Origin: Phytophthora hibernalis
Lineage: Eukaryota > Oomycota > Peronosporomycetes > Peronosporales > Peronosporaceae
Assembly: GCA_012656075.1 (NCBI GenBank)
Contig: JAAKBF010000378.1
Coordinates: forward strand, 310,001 to 374,000
Direction of reading: 5' to 3'
Length of the DNA stretch: 64,000 nucleotides
Positions within the stretch are counted from its first letter, which is position 1; every line of letters begins with the position of its first letter. The position numbers and the translations under genes were made by a program. Positions 1 through 11,714 of the stretch are shown here, one piece after another. Under the pieces are notes generated by a model. That model did no database searches, was not told where the DNA came from, and saw nothing but the letters and a program-made list of their open reading frames with translations.

Positions 1-181
1 TATGGACTATACCAGGGCTGTAGATCGCAAACGAGAGGGTCTACCAATCGGTACTTGCGCAGCTCGAGCAGTACACTGGCGTCGGCTACAAGGACAAATA
101 GGCAGAAACTAACCAGCATTAGTACTCAAAAGGATAAGAATCAAAACCCATTTCTATAGCTCGGCGCAGTTCGATACTTCT

Positions 182-2346
182 CTAAACGATAAGATCGTTA
201 TGACCAGCGGCCCGAGCTAGCCTCTGCACTTTTGCGACTTCATTCTTGCGGTTGAACCGCGTCAGAGTCGAAATTAGGTCTTCATACATTTCCGCCTCAA
301 ATCGAGGTGTCTTGGGCTGCGCGCCTTGATGCAGAAGCGAAAATGTTCGCACAAACTCCGTCATCTCAGAGTTTGATTGACACCGCTTCATCAACTCGTG
401 CATCTGCTCCGACGAGAGCTGGAAGCCTTCGCACTCCATGTTGTACGCAATATGCAGCGTGCGCTCGATCAGCCCGATCTTGGTACCGAGATCAATAAGC
501 GAGACGTATAATCCTCCCGGATGGTCAGGTTGCTTTGACTAAGCTCACGGAAAAGCGAGAAGCACATGTCGATGCCGCTGGACCCGTACAGCGCATTGAT
601 GACATAGTCGAAGAATATTTTGTCAGAGGTAACGCCATGAGTATCCATGTCTCGCAGGATGCCAACCACAGCTTGGACGTCGCCATGAGACGCGTGTATG
701 AAAGCGATCGTTGTAAATGCCTTGACATCGGGAACGATCCCATGCGTCTCCATCGCATCTATAAGCGCTATAGCGTCGCCAACTACACGTTGACGCATGC
801 AGACAGATAGAAGTGACGTGAAAACCTGAAGATTCGGTGTCAGCTTCCATTCAAGGAAAACATCCATGAGATCAAAAATCTCCTCAATCGAGGCTGTGAT
901 TTTCCACCATCTCCAGCATCGTGATGTGATCAGGTATAATGAACGGGTTGTTCAGCATGTGCGAAAAGAGATCCTTGGCTTGCACCGATCTCTTCGTGTC
1001 TGCAAAACAGCCCAGTGCGTCGTTGTAGTTCTCCACTTCCAGCATCCAAGACCCCGCAAGCTCTTGCTCCGTAGCAAATACCTCGTCCAAAACTTCTTCC
1101 AGAAAACTCGGATCCAAATGCTTGTGGCAGTAACGAATCGCCGTGCCGAAACCAGCGCTACGGGCCACACCTCGAGCTGTCATCCCGCGGAACACGTCTT
1201 TCAGCATGGGAGAATCAACATGTGCCGAACACGCCTTCATCACGTTGACGTACATATTCTCATCTGCCGGAAGCAGCTCATCTACAACCCGAATTCTCTC
1301 TTCAGCACCGACGGACAATTTTTCAGTCGATTCGCCACGTCCAACAAGTTGCTCGCGTGTGCTCTCCATCGTCGAATAGCAATGCAGCGCCAGTGAAAAC
1401 TCCTCCATTATCACGCAGCACTGGATCGCAGCTCCGAAGCCTCGCTCGAGCACCAAACTCCTCACGCTGTCCAGATCTCCTCCACTTGCACGCACACTTC
1501 CATCCACATACTCCAAAAAAGTGCGTACAATTTTCTCGGACTCGTCTTGGTCTTCGTACACGCTTGGAACAGCTCCAAGAAGCCTTGCTGCTGGAAGTCC
1601 CTAGCCACATCGAACTCTGCACTAGCAAAGTACTGCTCTGCCAACTTCAAAACCTGCATGTGCTTCTTCTTCTGCGTCATTTTGGCCATCAAGTGGCCCA
1701 CAACGGACGGTGGCATCAACGGCTCCATATCACTCAATCCCCACTCGCTCGCCCTCACCTCGGGCCACAATTTCTGCTGAAACAGCAGCAGATCCTGTGC
1801 AGTGGCCAACATGTCGATGTTGGCACAGCCGTTCACCACTTCCAACAGCACCCGAGCCACAAACTGCGGTCCGTACCGTTTCTTGAGCTGGTCGAGCAGT
1901 TCGTGGATTTCATCCGTACAGAAAGCTCGTCGCTGTCGTACAACCGTAAATAACATGTCCGTCCACACCGGTTCGCTGGCGTTATTTACGTCAAAACTCG
2001 CCACGAACGCCAGGAGCTCCGCGGCGCCGTGCTCGTCCTTGGCCTCCAGACGCCGCTGCAGCGCCACATTCCAAACGCGCATGTCCGTGGCCGCCAGCAG
2101 CGACGTCTCGTCCTTGCAACGCAGCGCACGACATGCGAACACAAAGTCCTCGGCTGTGGTCTTGGTCGACAATAAAACGGTTAGGCGTTTGTCTCCGAGG
2201 CGTAATCTAGGCGTCCGATTAACAAAGCGAGGGCTGGATCTGCGACGAGGCGGAGATGGAGCGCCCGACGTCACGGAGAAGGAGCTCACGAGACGCGTCT
2301 GGGGCTGCCAGGACGCGGCGGCGCGCTGGCTCACACGACGCAGCAT
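182..2346 (-). CDS. Pentatricopeptide-repeat (PPR) protein, probably mitochondrial; three frame breaks
   Basis: PPR proteins bind organellar RNA and act in its processing or translation. From the ATG at 2346 the N-terminus (MLRRVSQRAAASWQPQTR) is Arg/Ala/Ser-rich without acidic residues, like a mitochondrial presequence; the in-frame ATG at 2406 gives a less presequence-like start. About 720 codons follow. The last third shows PPR-type helical hairpins of about 35 residues, e.g. the part containing DAIALIDAMETHGIVPDV and then VVGILRDMDTHGVTSD. The frame must shift by one base near 1560, 885 and 465; on each side the neighbouring frame continues sensibly (for example ...IEEIFDLMDVFLEW across 885), so one gene is present. 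The breaks are not in obvious homopolymers. It could be a recent pseudogene or an intact gene with assembly indels. The stop is at 182-184. Confidence 0.75.
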
Positions 2347-2406
2347 GCGTCGGCACTGGACCACCAGCAGGTTCGAAATTGAATTAACAGTTAGGTTTTT
2401 CAACAA

Positions 2407-2851
2407 ATGGTATCGCAGTTTGATTGGTCAAAATTTGATGTGTTTAGGGTAAAGGTGAAAACCCTCTTTCGAAACAGCGTTTTATGTCCGACTCGGAGGT
2501 GTTTCAACAATATATACTATAATAGGGGTTTGGCATTTCCATCCGTGGCATTTTGGCTCAAACCCTCGGATTATTTTAGGAGGTGTGTATCAAATCCAAC
2601 CTCGGCCGTCGTAGGATTTAGCTAGGATTTGCTCGTCGCCGGCGTCATTTTCATTTTCACCTAGTGACGGCTAACTGCCAACAGAGAGGCTGCTGTTCGT
2701 TGTGTGCATTAGGAGACGTCTAATGAAGTACTGGGTTCTTGCATATAAAGCTATGTAAGGCGCAGAGCGATCGCTTGGTGACCGTGTGAGCTGCCTTGGT
2801 CCTTAGAGCCGTAAGGGTGGCGAATCGATGGCTATTACGTACACCTTTGCT
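2407..2851. other. Non-coding stretch between PPR gene and transposon
   Basis: No open frame of note and no recognised motif. It is AT-rich between 2480 and 2600 and is presumably the promoter side of the minus-strand PPR gene. I see no clear oomycete initiator motif that I could place with confidence. Confidence 0.3.
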
Positions 2852-2880
2852 AATCCAAACTCGTAGCAGTGTAAGGCAAA
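2852..2880. repeat. Left 29-bp terminal inverted repeat
   Basis: Exact reverse complement of 4263-4291; it forms one end of the mariner-like element. Confidence 0.85.
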
Positions 2881-2967
2881 TCCGAGTGTCCCGTAAATAG
2901 GATTTTTAGAAAAAGGAAATGTGAAAAATCACTGTAGTCCAATGCCGATTTAGTCCAGAGCAAAGAG

Positions 2968-4142
2968 CTACGTTCCGTACTTCATCGGCTCTCCACGGAT
3001 CGCTGCCGCCACTGCAAATGCACAATGACGTGCCATCTTGTTCACTAATCGTAGGTCCATACAGGGCATACAGTGCTGTACAGCCCTTCCCAGTAGCTGC
3101 AGCCGGAGATCAGTTTTCTGGCCGTGTGGGGCGTTGAACATCTCGTCGTGGCTCAGCGCGAGAAATGCCTTGATGTGGGCCTTCAAAACGCTAAAGCAAT
3201 CTGCATAACAAGCCCAAGTTAGTACATGTATATACATGTAGCCATAATAGCTTTGAACTTACCTTCTATAGGATTACACATTGGCAAGTAAGGGCCCAAC
3301 CGCAGGAGCTTCAGGTCTGACCGGGCTTGAACAAGCTCCTCGGTCTGACTGTGAGCAGGGGCATTGTCTAAGACGATGACAATGGATTTACCCGCAAAAT
3401 TAGCGCGAAAAACTTCGTGGGACTTCACGGCGTCGTAGACCGCGTCGACAAACGCGGCATTGATCTCCATTTTGATGCTACCATGCTGTTTCGCGTAGTG
3501 CACCAAGCCAATCTCTGCTGAGACGGCGCATTGTAGCTGTAAGTACGCCCCCTTCGAGGGCGGAAGCTTAACGACCGCTCGCTGTCCAATCGGAGCACGG
3601 CCCTGTGTGCGCTTACAATACAAATTGTAATTTGTTTCGTCATAATACACGATGAATGCACCTTCTTTCTCGTACTTGAGCAGCGCTTCCCCGAAAAGCT
3701 GTCGCTTCTCTAGGTTCTGTGCATTATTGCACGTTTCCGGCTCAACACGAACTTGCTGTAATTGACATACATACTCTAGTTAGTATGAAACTCGTAAACA
3801 TCACACGGTAATACATGTAGCTCAGTATTTGTCACCTGCTTCACCGATTATAGCTTATCGCACAACTTTTACTGACTAACGAGGTGCTAATGCGCACCCC
3901 GATGTCGTAGTGAAGCAGGTCCACCATCTGGGGAGCGTGTACTGGCAGTTATCTTCAAGATAATCGACCAGCGCTTCCTCCATCTCTGGCGCCGCCTCTC
4001 TTCTGGACACCGGCTGCCCCACGCTGGACGATGTCGCGGGCAGTTGTGGCAGAAATGCCGTTGTGGTCAGCGACGAGGATCCATCCTTGTATGTTCCAGC
4101 ACGCGTGCGCGCAGCCAGTCCGTGCTTTAAGTCTTTTGGCAT
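2968..4142 (-). CDS. DDE (Tc1/mariner, DDE_3-type) transposase with introns, frame-broken
   Basis: Cut-and-paste transposase of the surrounding element. Start chosen at ATG 4142 (MPKDLKHGLAAR). In order: an N-terminal helix-turn-helix region (ALVDYLEDNCQYTLP), the first catalytic Asp in VYYDETNYNLY, the second in VIVLDNAPAHSQ, and the third acidic residue in the NPIE motif after LRLGPYLPMC. Two introns are visible: 3201-3262 (GTAAGT donor, TACTAAC branch, TATGCAG acceptor), which joins NPIE directly to DCFSVLKAHIKAFLAL, and about 3756-3835 (GTGACA ... TTACAG), before QVRVEPETCNN. One frame shift near 3930 separates QYTLP from MVDLLHYDIGVRISTS, and a second small break is needed just before the first intron. 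Probably no longer active. Confidence 0.72.
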
Positions 4143-4262
4143 GTTTGCCTTGAGGGTTAGCCGATGACCAACACTTTGCTCTACACTAAATCCACATTGC
4201 TCTAAACTTAAATTTTCATACAATATTTCAAAAAATGTGCCACTTAAGTTACTTCATGCGGG

Positions 4263-4291
4263 TTTGCCTTACACTGCTACGAGTTTGGATT
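4263..4291. repeat. Right 29-bp terminal inverted repeat
   Basis: Exact reverse complement of 2852-2880. Confidence 0.85.
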
Positions 4292-4299
4292 TGGCAAAT

Positions 4300-5760
4300 G
4301 TAGTATGCGGGTGGCAAAGGTAGCGCGAGAGATACCAGCTGGCCCCCACAGATATGCATATCTCCAGCCGAGTCGTTGACTCCAGCAGAAGGTAGTACGG
4401 GTACAGCGCTCGTAAATGACGGCAACGCCTTACGCGTTGAGCGGCGAGGCATCGCGCCCCTCTCTGCTTCTTGCCGTCTTTGTGTGTGACTGAAATACCT
4501 GGGGTATTTCGAAATCCACCTGCCCCGGAGCTGGTGGATTTGGATTTTGTCGAATACAGTGGTATTTAGAGTAAAAGGACAGATTTGCTCGCCGGATGCA
4601 AACGAAATCCGGGCATTTTGGTTGATTCTGAAACCCCTAATTATTGTGCTTTGCATATATTTTGGCAAAAGGCTCGATAAAAGTCTATTTTACTAGATGC
4701 CCATCAACAGATTGCTGAAAAGGGGCTATCTTTTACTGTGTTGCAAACACATTTTAAGACTCGCCCACTGCAAGCAAAACAAAGCAATGAATGATGCATA
4801 CAAGCAAGAACAACGTCCATTATATCAGGGGACTCAAATCTTACCAAGATTGATTTGCTGGAGGCCGGGCGAGCTACGGTAAGCGTCCATGGGAATGGGC
4901 GTCTCATGGCTGCACAAGCGTGGTCAGCAACCTCAGCGTGCCTTGCGAGAGACTTTCACAGCTCCACCGCGAAGCGGTGGATCTGCACGCCGCGTACGGA
5001 GTTGGCGTCTGCATGCCGCGTTGCTGCTGGCGGCACTGCTAATGTGTCGCCAAGAAAGCAAAACCCCTGCAACTTCAACAGTAGCAGCCAGCAAAACAAT
5101 TCGAAATGCAGCGAAGGAAAAGGATGCAACTGTACACTATATTTCGCTGAAACTAGAGGATTGGTCTGGTAGCGCGCAGTTCAGGCAAGGTCGGCAAAAA
5201 GATTGAGATTAAAGAGGCGATAGCTAAGAAGCAAGAGGAGGTGGCGAGTCGCCACAAATGCTGTTTGCGCGGCGTAGGTGAGGCATCTTGGGCTGGTCTT
5301 TACGGTAGAGTAGTACAAACATGACCGCGAGGAAAACCTGCGAACAACGCGCGCAGTTCGTTGAAGCGTGGCGTGATTGGCTTCCGCAGGACGAAAGTGC
5401 CTAGTCCAACGTTGAGCGACCGGCATCTATTGCAGTCCAAAATTTGGGCGTCAAGAAGGAAAAGCACGCCGCCATTTGACCCTCCCCACATTCACGGGCA
5501 ACTTGTCCCCATGTGGTACCAAACGCTTAGTGTTTGATTCGTCGACTAATGCAAACTCTCCCTTGTCATTTTTTATTCTTTAGAAGTGGTCTAGTTCTTT
5601 CTGAAAAATGAACGATCCCTCTTTTGAAAGCAGGAACATTGCCATCCCCGTTTCCACATGGAACGGGCCCAAGAAAACAGTTGAGAAGTTATACTGATCC
5701 CCACTATAGTGTACTTGGAGAAAACCCGTAAGACAAAACAGACAGGGAGAATCTAAGAGA
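4300..5760. other. No confidently recognised gene; anonymous repeat-derived sequence
   Basis: The longest plausible frame is 4889-5206 (plus, 105 codons). Its end reads ISLKLEDWSGSAQF, and a similar peptide (LKLEDWAGSARDYF) is encoded at about 26,956-27,000, so this is probably a remnant of a repeated gene family rather than a unique gene. The region just before 5863 may contain the 5' LTR of the Copia element that follows, but with no second LTR its start cannot be fixed. Confidence 0.3.
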
Positions 5761-5862
5761 CGAGCTCAGTTGATAATATACCAAGAACCCCAGAGGTGGC
5801 ATTTGCTGCCTAGCTGTGTGTTGCTGTCGTTTTCTACTCTGCGCACTCACCACTTCGCTTCA

Positions 5863-5874
5863 GGTTATGAGCCC
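5863..5874 (+). promoter_or_regulatory. Likely primer-binding site of the outer Copia
   Basis: GGTTATGAGCCC directly follows a CA dinucleotide (5861-5862) that would end the 5' LTR. It resembles the GGTTAT(C)AGAGCC-type sites used for initiator tRNA-Met priming in Copia elements. The leader and gag follow. Confidence 0.45.
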
Positions 5875-5915
5875 AAGGCTCATGCGTAGGAAGCACAGCA
5901 ACTAAGACATCATGA

Positions 5916-7210
5916 GCAGAAGAAGGCCCACAGGAGTCACGCGAAGAGAAGAGTAGCATCCCACTTTTCGATGGTAAGGACTACGCAGTCTGGCACGAGC
6001 GGGTGAAGTTGAATTTGCAGCGCAAGAAACTCTGGAAGTACTGCAAGGAGGTCATCCCAGAGCCTGAAGAGAGCAAGGAAGATCAGGAGCACGCGCAGTG
6101 GACGAGTGAGACGTCGCGCGCAAAGGAGATCATCTACGAGGCGATAACTAACAGCATAATAAAGACGGTGAAGTATGAACCTACTCTGTTTGCAGTGATG
6201 GAGGGCTTGAAGAAACGATTCATGGGTAAGACGTACCTGAAGTACGCGGAGGAGAGGACCAAGCTGAGTCACTTTCGTCTCAACCCGAATGGCAACATGC
6301 CAGACCATTGGAGCGAAATTCCCGGCTGATGGAGACGATAGCTGCTGTCGGTCGCCCAGTAGATGAATATGCGAAACCTACCCTTTAAATGGATCCCTCT
6401 CGAGAGTATGATCATGTTGTCCAAACCTTTCTTGCCAGCCACAAGCCCCAACATCCTGATGACACACCCAACTATGAACAACTTGAACTGGCGTTGGAGA
6501 TGGCCTACGATCATCGTCAAGGAAAAGAGTCGAAGGTGGTAATTATGAAGAGAAGGCGTTCTTTACTGGAGGAGGCCGAGGACGAGGTCGTGGTTCTGGT
6601 GGACGTGGTTCTGGTGGTCGTGGTTATCACGGTGGAGGACGTGGCGGTGGAAGAGGCAAAGCAGGCAGCGAAGCAGAGTGGTGGCTGTTTCCACTGCCAT
6701 AAAACCGGGCATCATGTGTGTGACTGCCCCTACCTGGGGAAGCGCCCTCCTACTAATGAGCAGAGTGATGGCCAAGCGCAGAAGCGCAGCAAGTTGAGCG
6801 GAGGAAAGAGTGCTAAGTCTGCCGATAAGGGTTACCACGCTAATGAAAGTGATGAGAGTGCGTACGTTATTTATCAAGTGATGAAAATGAGAAAGACGAT
6901 CGCAGACAAAGCCCATGGCAATTGGTATTTGGACTCTGGCGCGTCGAGTCATATCGCAAATCAGTTAACGGACTTTGTGACGTTCAAGCCGCTGAGCGCT
7001 CATGTTCAAGTTGGAGGAAAGAATTCACTCAGCGTAGAAAGCATTGGGACTGTGATTAAGGAGATTGAGACCTCTGGTGGTAGGTGCTCGTTGACGTTGC
7101 ATGGGGTACGCTATGCACATGAGTTGCAGTGTAGTCTCTACTCGGTGCGACGGCAACTGCAACAGTCACTGCCGGAACATGAACGAGTCAATGTACATTT
7201 TGATGAATAG
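5916..7210 (+). pseudogene. Outer Copia gag and protease
   Basis: Gag begins in the frame containing PLFDGKDYAVWHERVKLNLQ (about 5960) and continues to 6329, where the frame shifts and a TAA interrupts before MDPSREYDHVVQTF at 6389. An RGG-rich stretch (GGGRGRGRGSGGRGSGG) is present at about 6567-6650 but lies in a different frame from the flanking gag, so two compensating shifts bracket it. A CX2CX4HX4C zinc knuckle follows at about 6687-6730 (CFHCHKTGHHVCDC), then the aspartic protease core WYLDSGASSHIA (about 6924-6960). The frame closes at 7210. Confidence 0.8.
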
Positions 7211-7287
7211 GATCATGCTGAAGTTGTTCTGTAGTCTGGTTCGATTGCTGCTTGGGTTGACGAAACCAATCTCTATCGCTCGAAGCT

Positions 7288-7571
7288 GGAGACACCACGA
7301 GATGTTGCGATGGTTGCCTTACCAACGCAGGCCAGTAGTTTGGAGTTGTGGCATTCGAGATTGGGCCATCCTGGCAAGAATTCATTCAACGCATTGTTCG
7401 GTCATGATCAGTGGCCATTCTCATACGTTAACTTGCGTGCACCAGTGGGGTTCAGCTGTGAGACTTGTGTAAAGGGAAAGCTCACGAGGAAAAATATGAA
7501 GAAGCCTGGCCCACAAAACCGCGAGTACTTGGTTCGTGAAAAGGTTCACGTGGACACTTGGGGTTCTTATG
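7288..7571 (+). pseudogene. Outer Copia integrase, N-terminal part (before the insertion)
   Basis: Contains the pre-integrase zinc-binding pattern (LWHSRLGHPGKNSF ... CETCVKGKLTRKN) and runs into the first catalytic Asp of the integrase core (VHVDTWGSY), where the inner Copia is inserted. It is the 5' half of one integrase whose remainder lies at 13,235. Confidence 0.8.
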
Positions 7572-7821
7572 TGTTGTTGTCTTGGCCGTTGTGGTGTGTT
7601 TATTAACCGTCAGACATGGCGGCTAATTCCAAAGTAAGTGCAGTCCCCAGCTCTTCATTCGGTTGGGTTCTCTTTTCCTAAGTTGGCCTTGGCTGCCACT
7701 CAATAGCATCTCTTAAGCCCAGTATACTTATACTAGTAACAAGTTCTAACCATTTCTGTTTCTAATTGGATTAGAAATAGGATCTGTTTACCAAAAGTTG
7801 GTACTTACCTAAACTACAACA
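7572..7821 (-). repeat. 3' LTR of the inner Copia
   Basis: 250 bp, begins TGTTGTTGTCTTGG and ends AACTACAACA on the plus strand. Nearly identical to 12,980-13,229. The purine-rich GTGGGAG (minus strand) next to it at 7822 onward would be the polypurine tract. Confidence 0.92.
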
Positions 7822-8493
7822 CTCCCACAAAAGAGACGCTTAACCGATACTTGCTTCGAATTTGCAAAATCTGCGTTGTAGGATCTCTTTGCATCCGTCT
7901 TGTAAAGTGGTAGGTGTCTTATAATAAGTATAATGATGTATGGCCATGTGAGGGGACCTTATACCAAATTACATTCATTTGACCTAAATGAACCCACTTA
8001 ATGACACTCTTGCCAAGTGAAGCTAACTTTTCCACAAAGTAGCTTGACAGATTACCTTATTCATCTGTTCTAAACTAAATCCCAGAACCTTGTGCTTTCG
8101 TTTGCAGAACTGAGATGAGGGGACCATAACTTAGTTCGTGTCTGATGGTCTTACCTATAAACTTATCTCATGATGTGCAACAAAAATAAGTCTTATCTTA
8201 TGATGTGCATGACATGCCCAACACACAATGTGCTACAGCAATCTAATAGCAAAAGTGGTTTGACAGTTCTTTATATCCATATCGTATAAACTCATTACAT
8301 GAAACTTATAGCCTAATTTGCAAAACTGAGATGAGGGGACCTAATCTTAACTCTTGTCTGACGACCTTACCTGAAACTTTATCTTATGATAGGCAGCTCA
8401 AACAAATCATAGAAAGGTGTTAATTGAATTTATTAACACGATTTGCAGTGCCTAGTTAACGACATCGCCAGCGCAACAGAGGGACTGTGTCGC
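7822..8493 (-). other. 3' untranslated region of the inner Copia with direct repeats
   Basis: No coding capacity. It holds two direct copies of a segment of about 60 bp beginning CTGAGATGAGGGGACC (about 8109-8170 and 8326-8387), and a shorter related piece at about 7948 (GAGGGGACCTTA). Confidence 0.6.
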
Positions 8494-10132
8494 TTAGTTT
8501 GCCTGCACATTTTCGCTACTTTTCTCGGCTTCAAGGTTTCTCACACTCATAAGCTCTCGTAGCTTGCAGAATTCTTCTTGCGGTAGCGCCTTTGTCAACG
8601 CATCTGCTACCATATCTTTTGTATTACAGTACGTTATATCTATACGCTCTCTTTCATACGCTTCACGAGCATACAAGTATCTTGTCTCAATATGTTTATT
8701 CGACGAATAACTAGCAGGATTCTTTAGTATACTTATGGCTGCTGTATTGTCGCACCAACAATAAATTGGCTGTTTCTGTTGCCACCCTAGTTCCTTTAGA
8801 AGTAGCCATAACCATTCGCTTTCCTTAACGCCCTCACTTACGGCAACTAGTTCAGCCTGAGCTGTGTGCAAACTGACCATATCTTGTCTACAACTCTTCC
8901 AAGAGACACATGCATCAGCGAGTATTGACACGTAACCTTTAACTGATTTACGGTCCTCATTAGCATTTGCGAAGCTCGCATCTGTGTATAGTTCATAAAC
9001 TACCTCTTTGTTAGCTCCTTCATATACTAACCCATACATCGATGTTCCTTTCAGATACTTAAGTACTCTATGTGCAGCTCTCCAATGAGACTTGTTATAA
9101 CAAGAGAGGAATTTGCTTAATTCTCTTACAGCATTTGCAATATCAGGTCTAGTTCCTCTAACCAGATACATGAGAGAGCCTACCAGTCCATGGTAGTCAT
9201 ACGGCTGTGCTGCAATAGCTTCAGCGCTGAGGTTTGTCTCTTTTTCCAATGTAATACTTGCTTCCTGAGGAGTAGCTCCTTTGAGCAGTCCATCATTTCA
9301 AACTTTTCTAGCAAGTCTAGAATATACTTATGTTGCGATAGGCTGAGTTGCTTATGAGCTCTATCTCTTCTGATCTCCATTTTTTACAGATAATGGACCT
9401 CACCAAGGTCCTTCATTTTAAAGCGTTCTGACAATTTTGCCTAAATTTCATTTACAGCTGAAAGCCTAGAGCAAGCAATGGTTAAGTCATCCACATATAC
9501 ACATATTAAGACGACGTCGGTTACTCCATCAACCTCCCACTTTTTCTTGTACAAACAGTATTCCTTCTTGCATCGAGAAAAACCTATGACTCCAAAAAGG
9601 TGTGCAACACCCTGTACCAAATTCGGGGCGCCTGCTTTAGTCCATATAGGCTCTTAATTAGCTTACAGACTTTACAATTATGACGTTGCCTAAATCCGAA
9701 AGGTGGAACCATGTATATTGCCTCTAACAGTTCCCCATTTAGAAACGCAGTTGATACATCCATTTGGTGGATGTGAAAATCCTCTATTACCGCAATTGCG
9801 AGCACTAATCTCAAAGACTCATATCGGGCTACCGGTGAGAATATCTCTCCGTAGTCAATTCCAAATCGCTGGGTATTCCCCATAACCACTGGTCGCGCTT
9901 TAAATCGCTCAACAGACCCATCTGCATGATATTTTACATCTCAAACCCAGTGACAGCCTAAATCATTAGCATTGCGTCCGTTGGGTAGATCAACCATTTT
10001 CCAAGTCTTATTTTCTAAGAGCGCCTGATACTCAATTTTTAATGCACCAAGCCATGATTCACGGTATGGTCCTGCTAATGCCACCTTTAGTGATTTCGGT
10101 ATTGGTATACGAGCTCTGCTTACTTTGACCCC
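8494..10132 (-). pseudogene. Inner Copia reverse transcriptase and RNase H
   Basis: RT starts near 10,100; the palm segment includes HQMDVSTAFLNGELLE (about 9735-9780), SLYGLKQAPRIWYR, and the catalytic YVDD read from about 9485-9497 on the minus strand (ICVYVDDLT). After frame breaks near 9580, 9380 and 9250 the RNase H region 8494-9249 is one long open frame with GSLMYLVRGTRPDIANAV, YTDASFA, AQAELVAVSEG, WCDNTAAISI and NTKDMVADALTKAL, ending at 8494. All RNase H acidic residues are present. Together these are the 3' half of Copia pol. Confidence 0.88.
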
Positions 10133-11674
10133 TCAAATCGGGTTTATTGTTACCTCATATCCACTAAGTCTTGGGCTTCGTCGCCTCTTACGCAATGCAC
10201 GTGGCTTATCGTGGTGTTCCACACAGCTCATATCCTTTTGTGTGTCTCTTACCATTTCTGTACATATTGACCTTTCTACGACATGAGAAGACGACTCGTC
10301 ACTATGACTAACATTCGACTTCTCATCCTCGTCACACTGGGTGACATCAGCTCCCACATCTCCCACAGCCGCACACTTGGAGTTGGCGGGTCTTTAGACG
10401 GGCTATCTTTTCCACTTGTGCACGCTCTAATATCTTCCTTCTCTTTAGAGGTTAGCGCATGGTTCCTGTTTGGAAACGACCTGGCTATCACAGCCGACTG
10501 ACCAACCGTTTCAAACTTAACACTTCGAGCTACCAATAATACATTGTTGACAGTATCTAGCAATCTGTAGCCCTTATAATCGTTTGCAAGACCGAGGAAC
10601 TTGCACTCTAAACCTCTTGAGCTCAATTTCTTATCCTTTCTTTTAGTATTTGGAATATGAGCATAACATAAACTTCCCCATATTTGAAGTATATTGCCAT
10701 CCGGCTTTTTACCATGTAACGCTTCGTAGGGCGAAGTGTTTCCAAGTCTAGAAGTTGGAATTCTTTTTGCCACTTCGGCGGCGTATTTTATAGCCTCTGG
10801 TCACCAGTGTGCTGGCATAGCTGCTGTTAGAAGTGAACTTCTTACTTGCATCATTAATGTCTGATGACAGCGCTCCGCGCTCCCATTCTCTTCTTGACAT
10901 TCTACATTTGATTTCTCAAAACTGATACCTGTTGACTGTAGAAATGTCCTCATTTTCTGATTGACAAATTCTGTACCGCCATCACTTCTAATCCGTTTTA
11001 TTTCATAGTGATGCTGTTTTTGTAGTAACAGTATGAGATTAACCACATGACTGTAAACTTCTTTGTAGACCTCATCACAAATATCCTCTTATAAGAAGTT
11101 GCATCATCCACAATTGCTAACGTGTATATCCACCATAGTTACCATTAACTTTCATCTTTCCCATAGTGTCCATGTGCAAAGTGTGCAATGGCTGCTTAGA
11201 TCGGGTCCTTACTTTATTTCTACAAGACATGCGTGTCGAGTTAGCAACTTCGCAAGTCGCACAGAAGGACGGGATTTCTTTTAGCTCATTCTGGGGTATA
11301 TGAGGAATTCCTTCAACTAACTTATGACCAAATATTGCTATTAGTCTGGCTCTGTGGACGTGACCCAGTCTAAGATGCCATTTTTGCATCAACGCAACTT
11401 TCTGTGCCTCTGTAAAGCTCTTATTTACGGTTTGCACCATAATCTGCCTGGAAGAAGGCAGATAATATACTGCCCCCTTTTGCACCGCAGTAAATAATAG
11501 ATGTCCTTTCTTATTGAAGAAATATAAAAACTCCCCATCCTGAGATTGAATGTGATTATACCCTTGTTTAGCAAGATGACAAGCACTAATTAAATTACTA
11601 CCACATTCCTTGTCAAACGCAATGTTATTAATCCTTAGACCGATAGACTTATTGAAAGGACTTGCAACATGCAT
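10133..11674 (-). pseudogene. Inner Copia integrase
   Basis: The HHCC pre-integrase motif (WHLRLGHVHRARL ... CATCEVANSTRMSC, about 11,220-11,390) leads into the core. First Asp in LHMDTMGKMKVNGNYGG (about 11,150), second in RIRSDGGTEFVN (about 10,990), Glu in ENGSAERCHQT (about 10,875). A C-terminal region with LGLANDYKGYRLLD continues to about 10,276. Frame shifts near 11,110, 10,790 and 10,350 break it. Confidence 0.85.
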
Positions 11675-11714
11675 TTGTATTGAGCCAGTTAGAGCGGTTT
11701 CTGATGTGCTACCG

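Larger units (their letters stand above)
2852..4291 (-). mobile_element. Tc1/mariner-like DNA transposon, about 1.44 kb
   Basis: A perfect 29-bp inverted repeat (2852-2880 and 4263-4291, core CTCGTAGCAGTGTAAGGC on the left) encloses a DDE-type transposase on the minus strand. The size fits Tc1/mariner-like elements. Weaker inverted similarity continues outside both arms (CCTTTGC...AATCC on both sides), so the true ends may lie a little further out. A TA target duplication is not cleanly placed. Confidence 0.7.

Noticed and set aside
1..181. Start of the window as part of a gene
   Set aside because: No open frame or motif; downstream of the PPR stop codon.
2470..4660. Larger inverted repeat around the mariner-like element (AAACCCCTA near 2530 and 4635)
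   Set aside because: Only about 9 bp clearly match; too short to claim a second pair of ends.
4889..5206. Possible RXLR-type effector (RALRETF in a small ORF)
   Set aside because: No N-terminal signal peptide before the motif and no dEER; the hydrophobic stretch comes after it.
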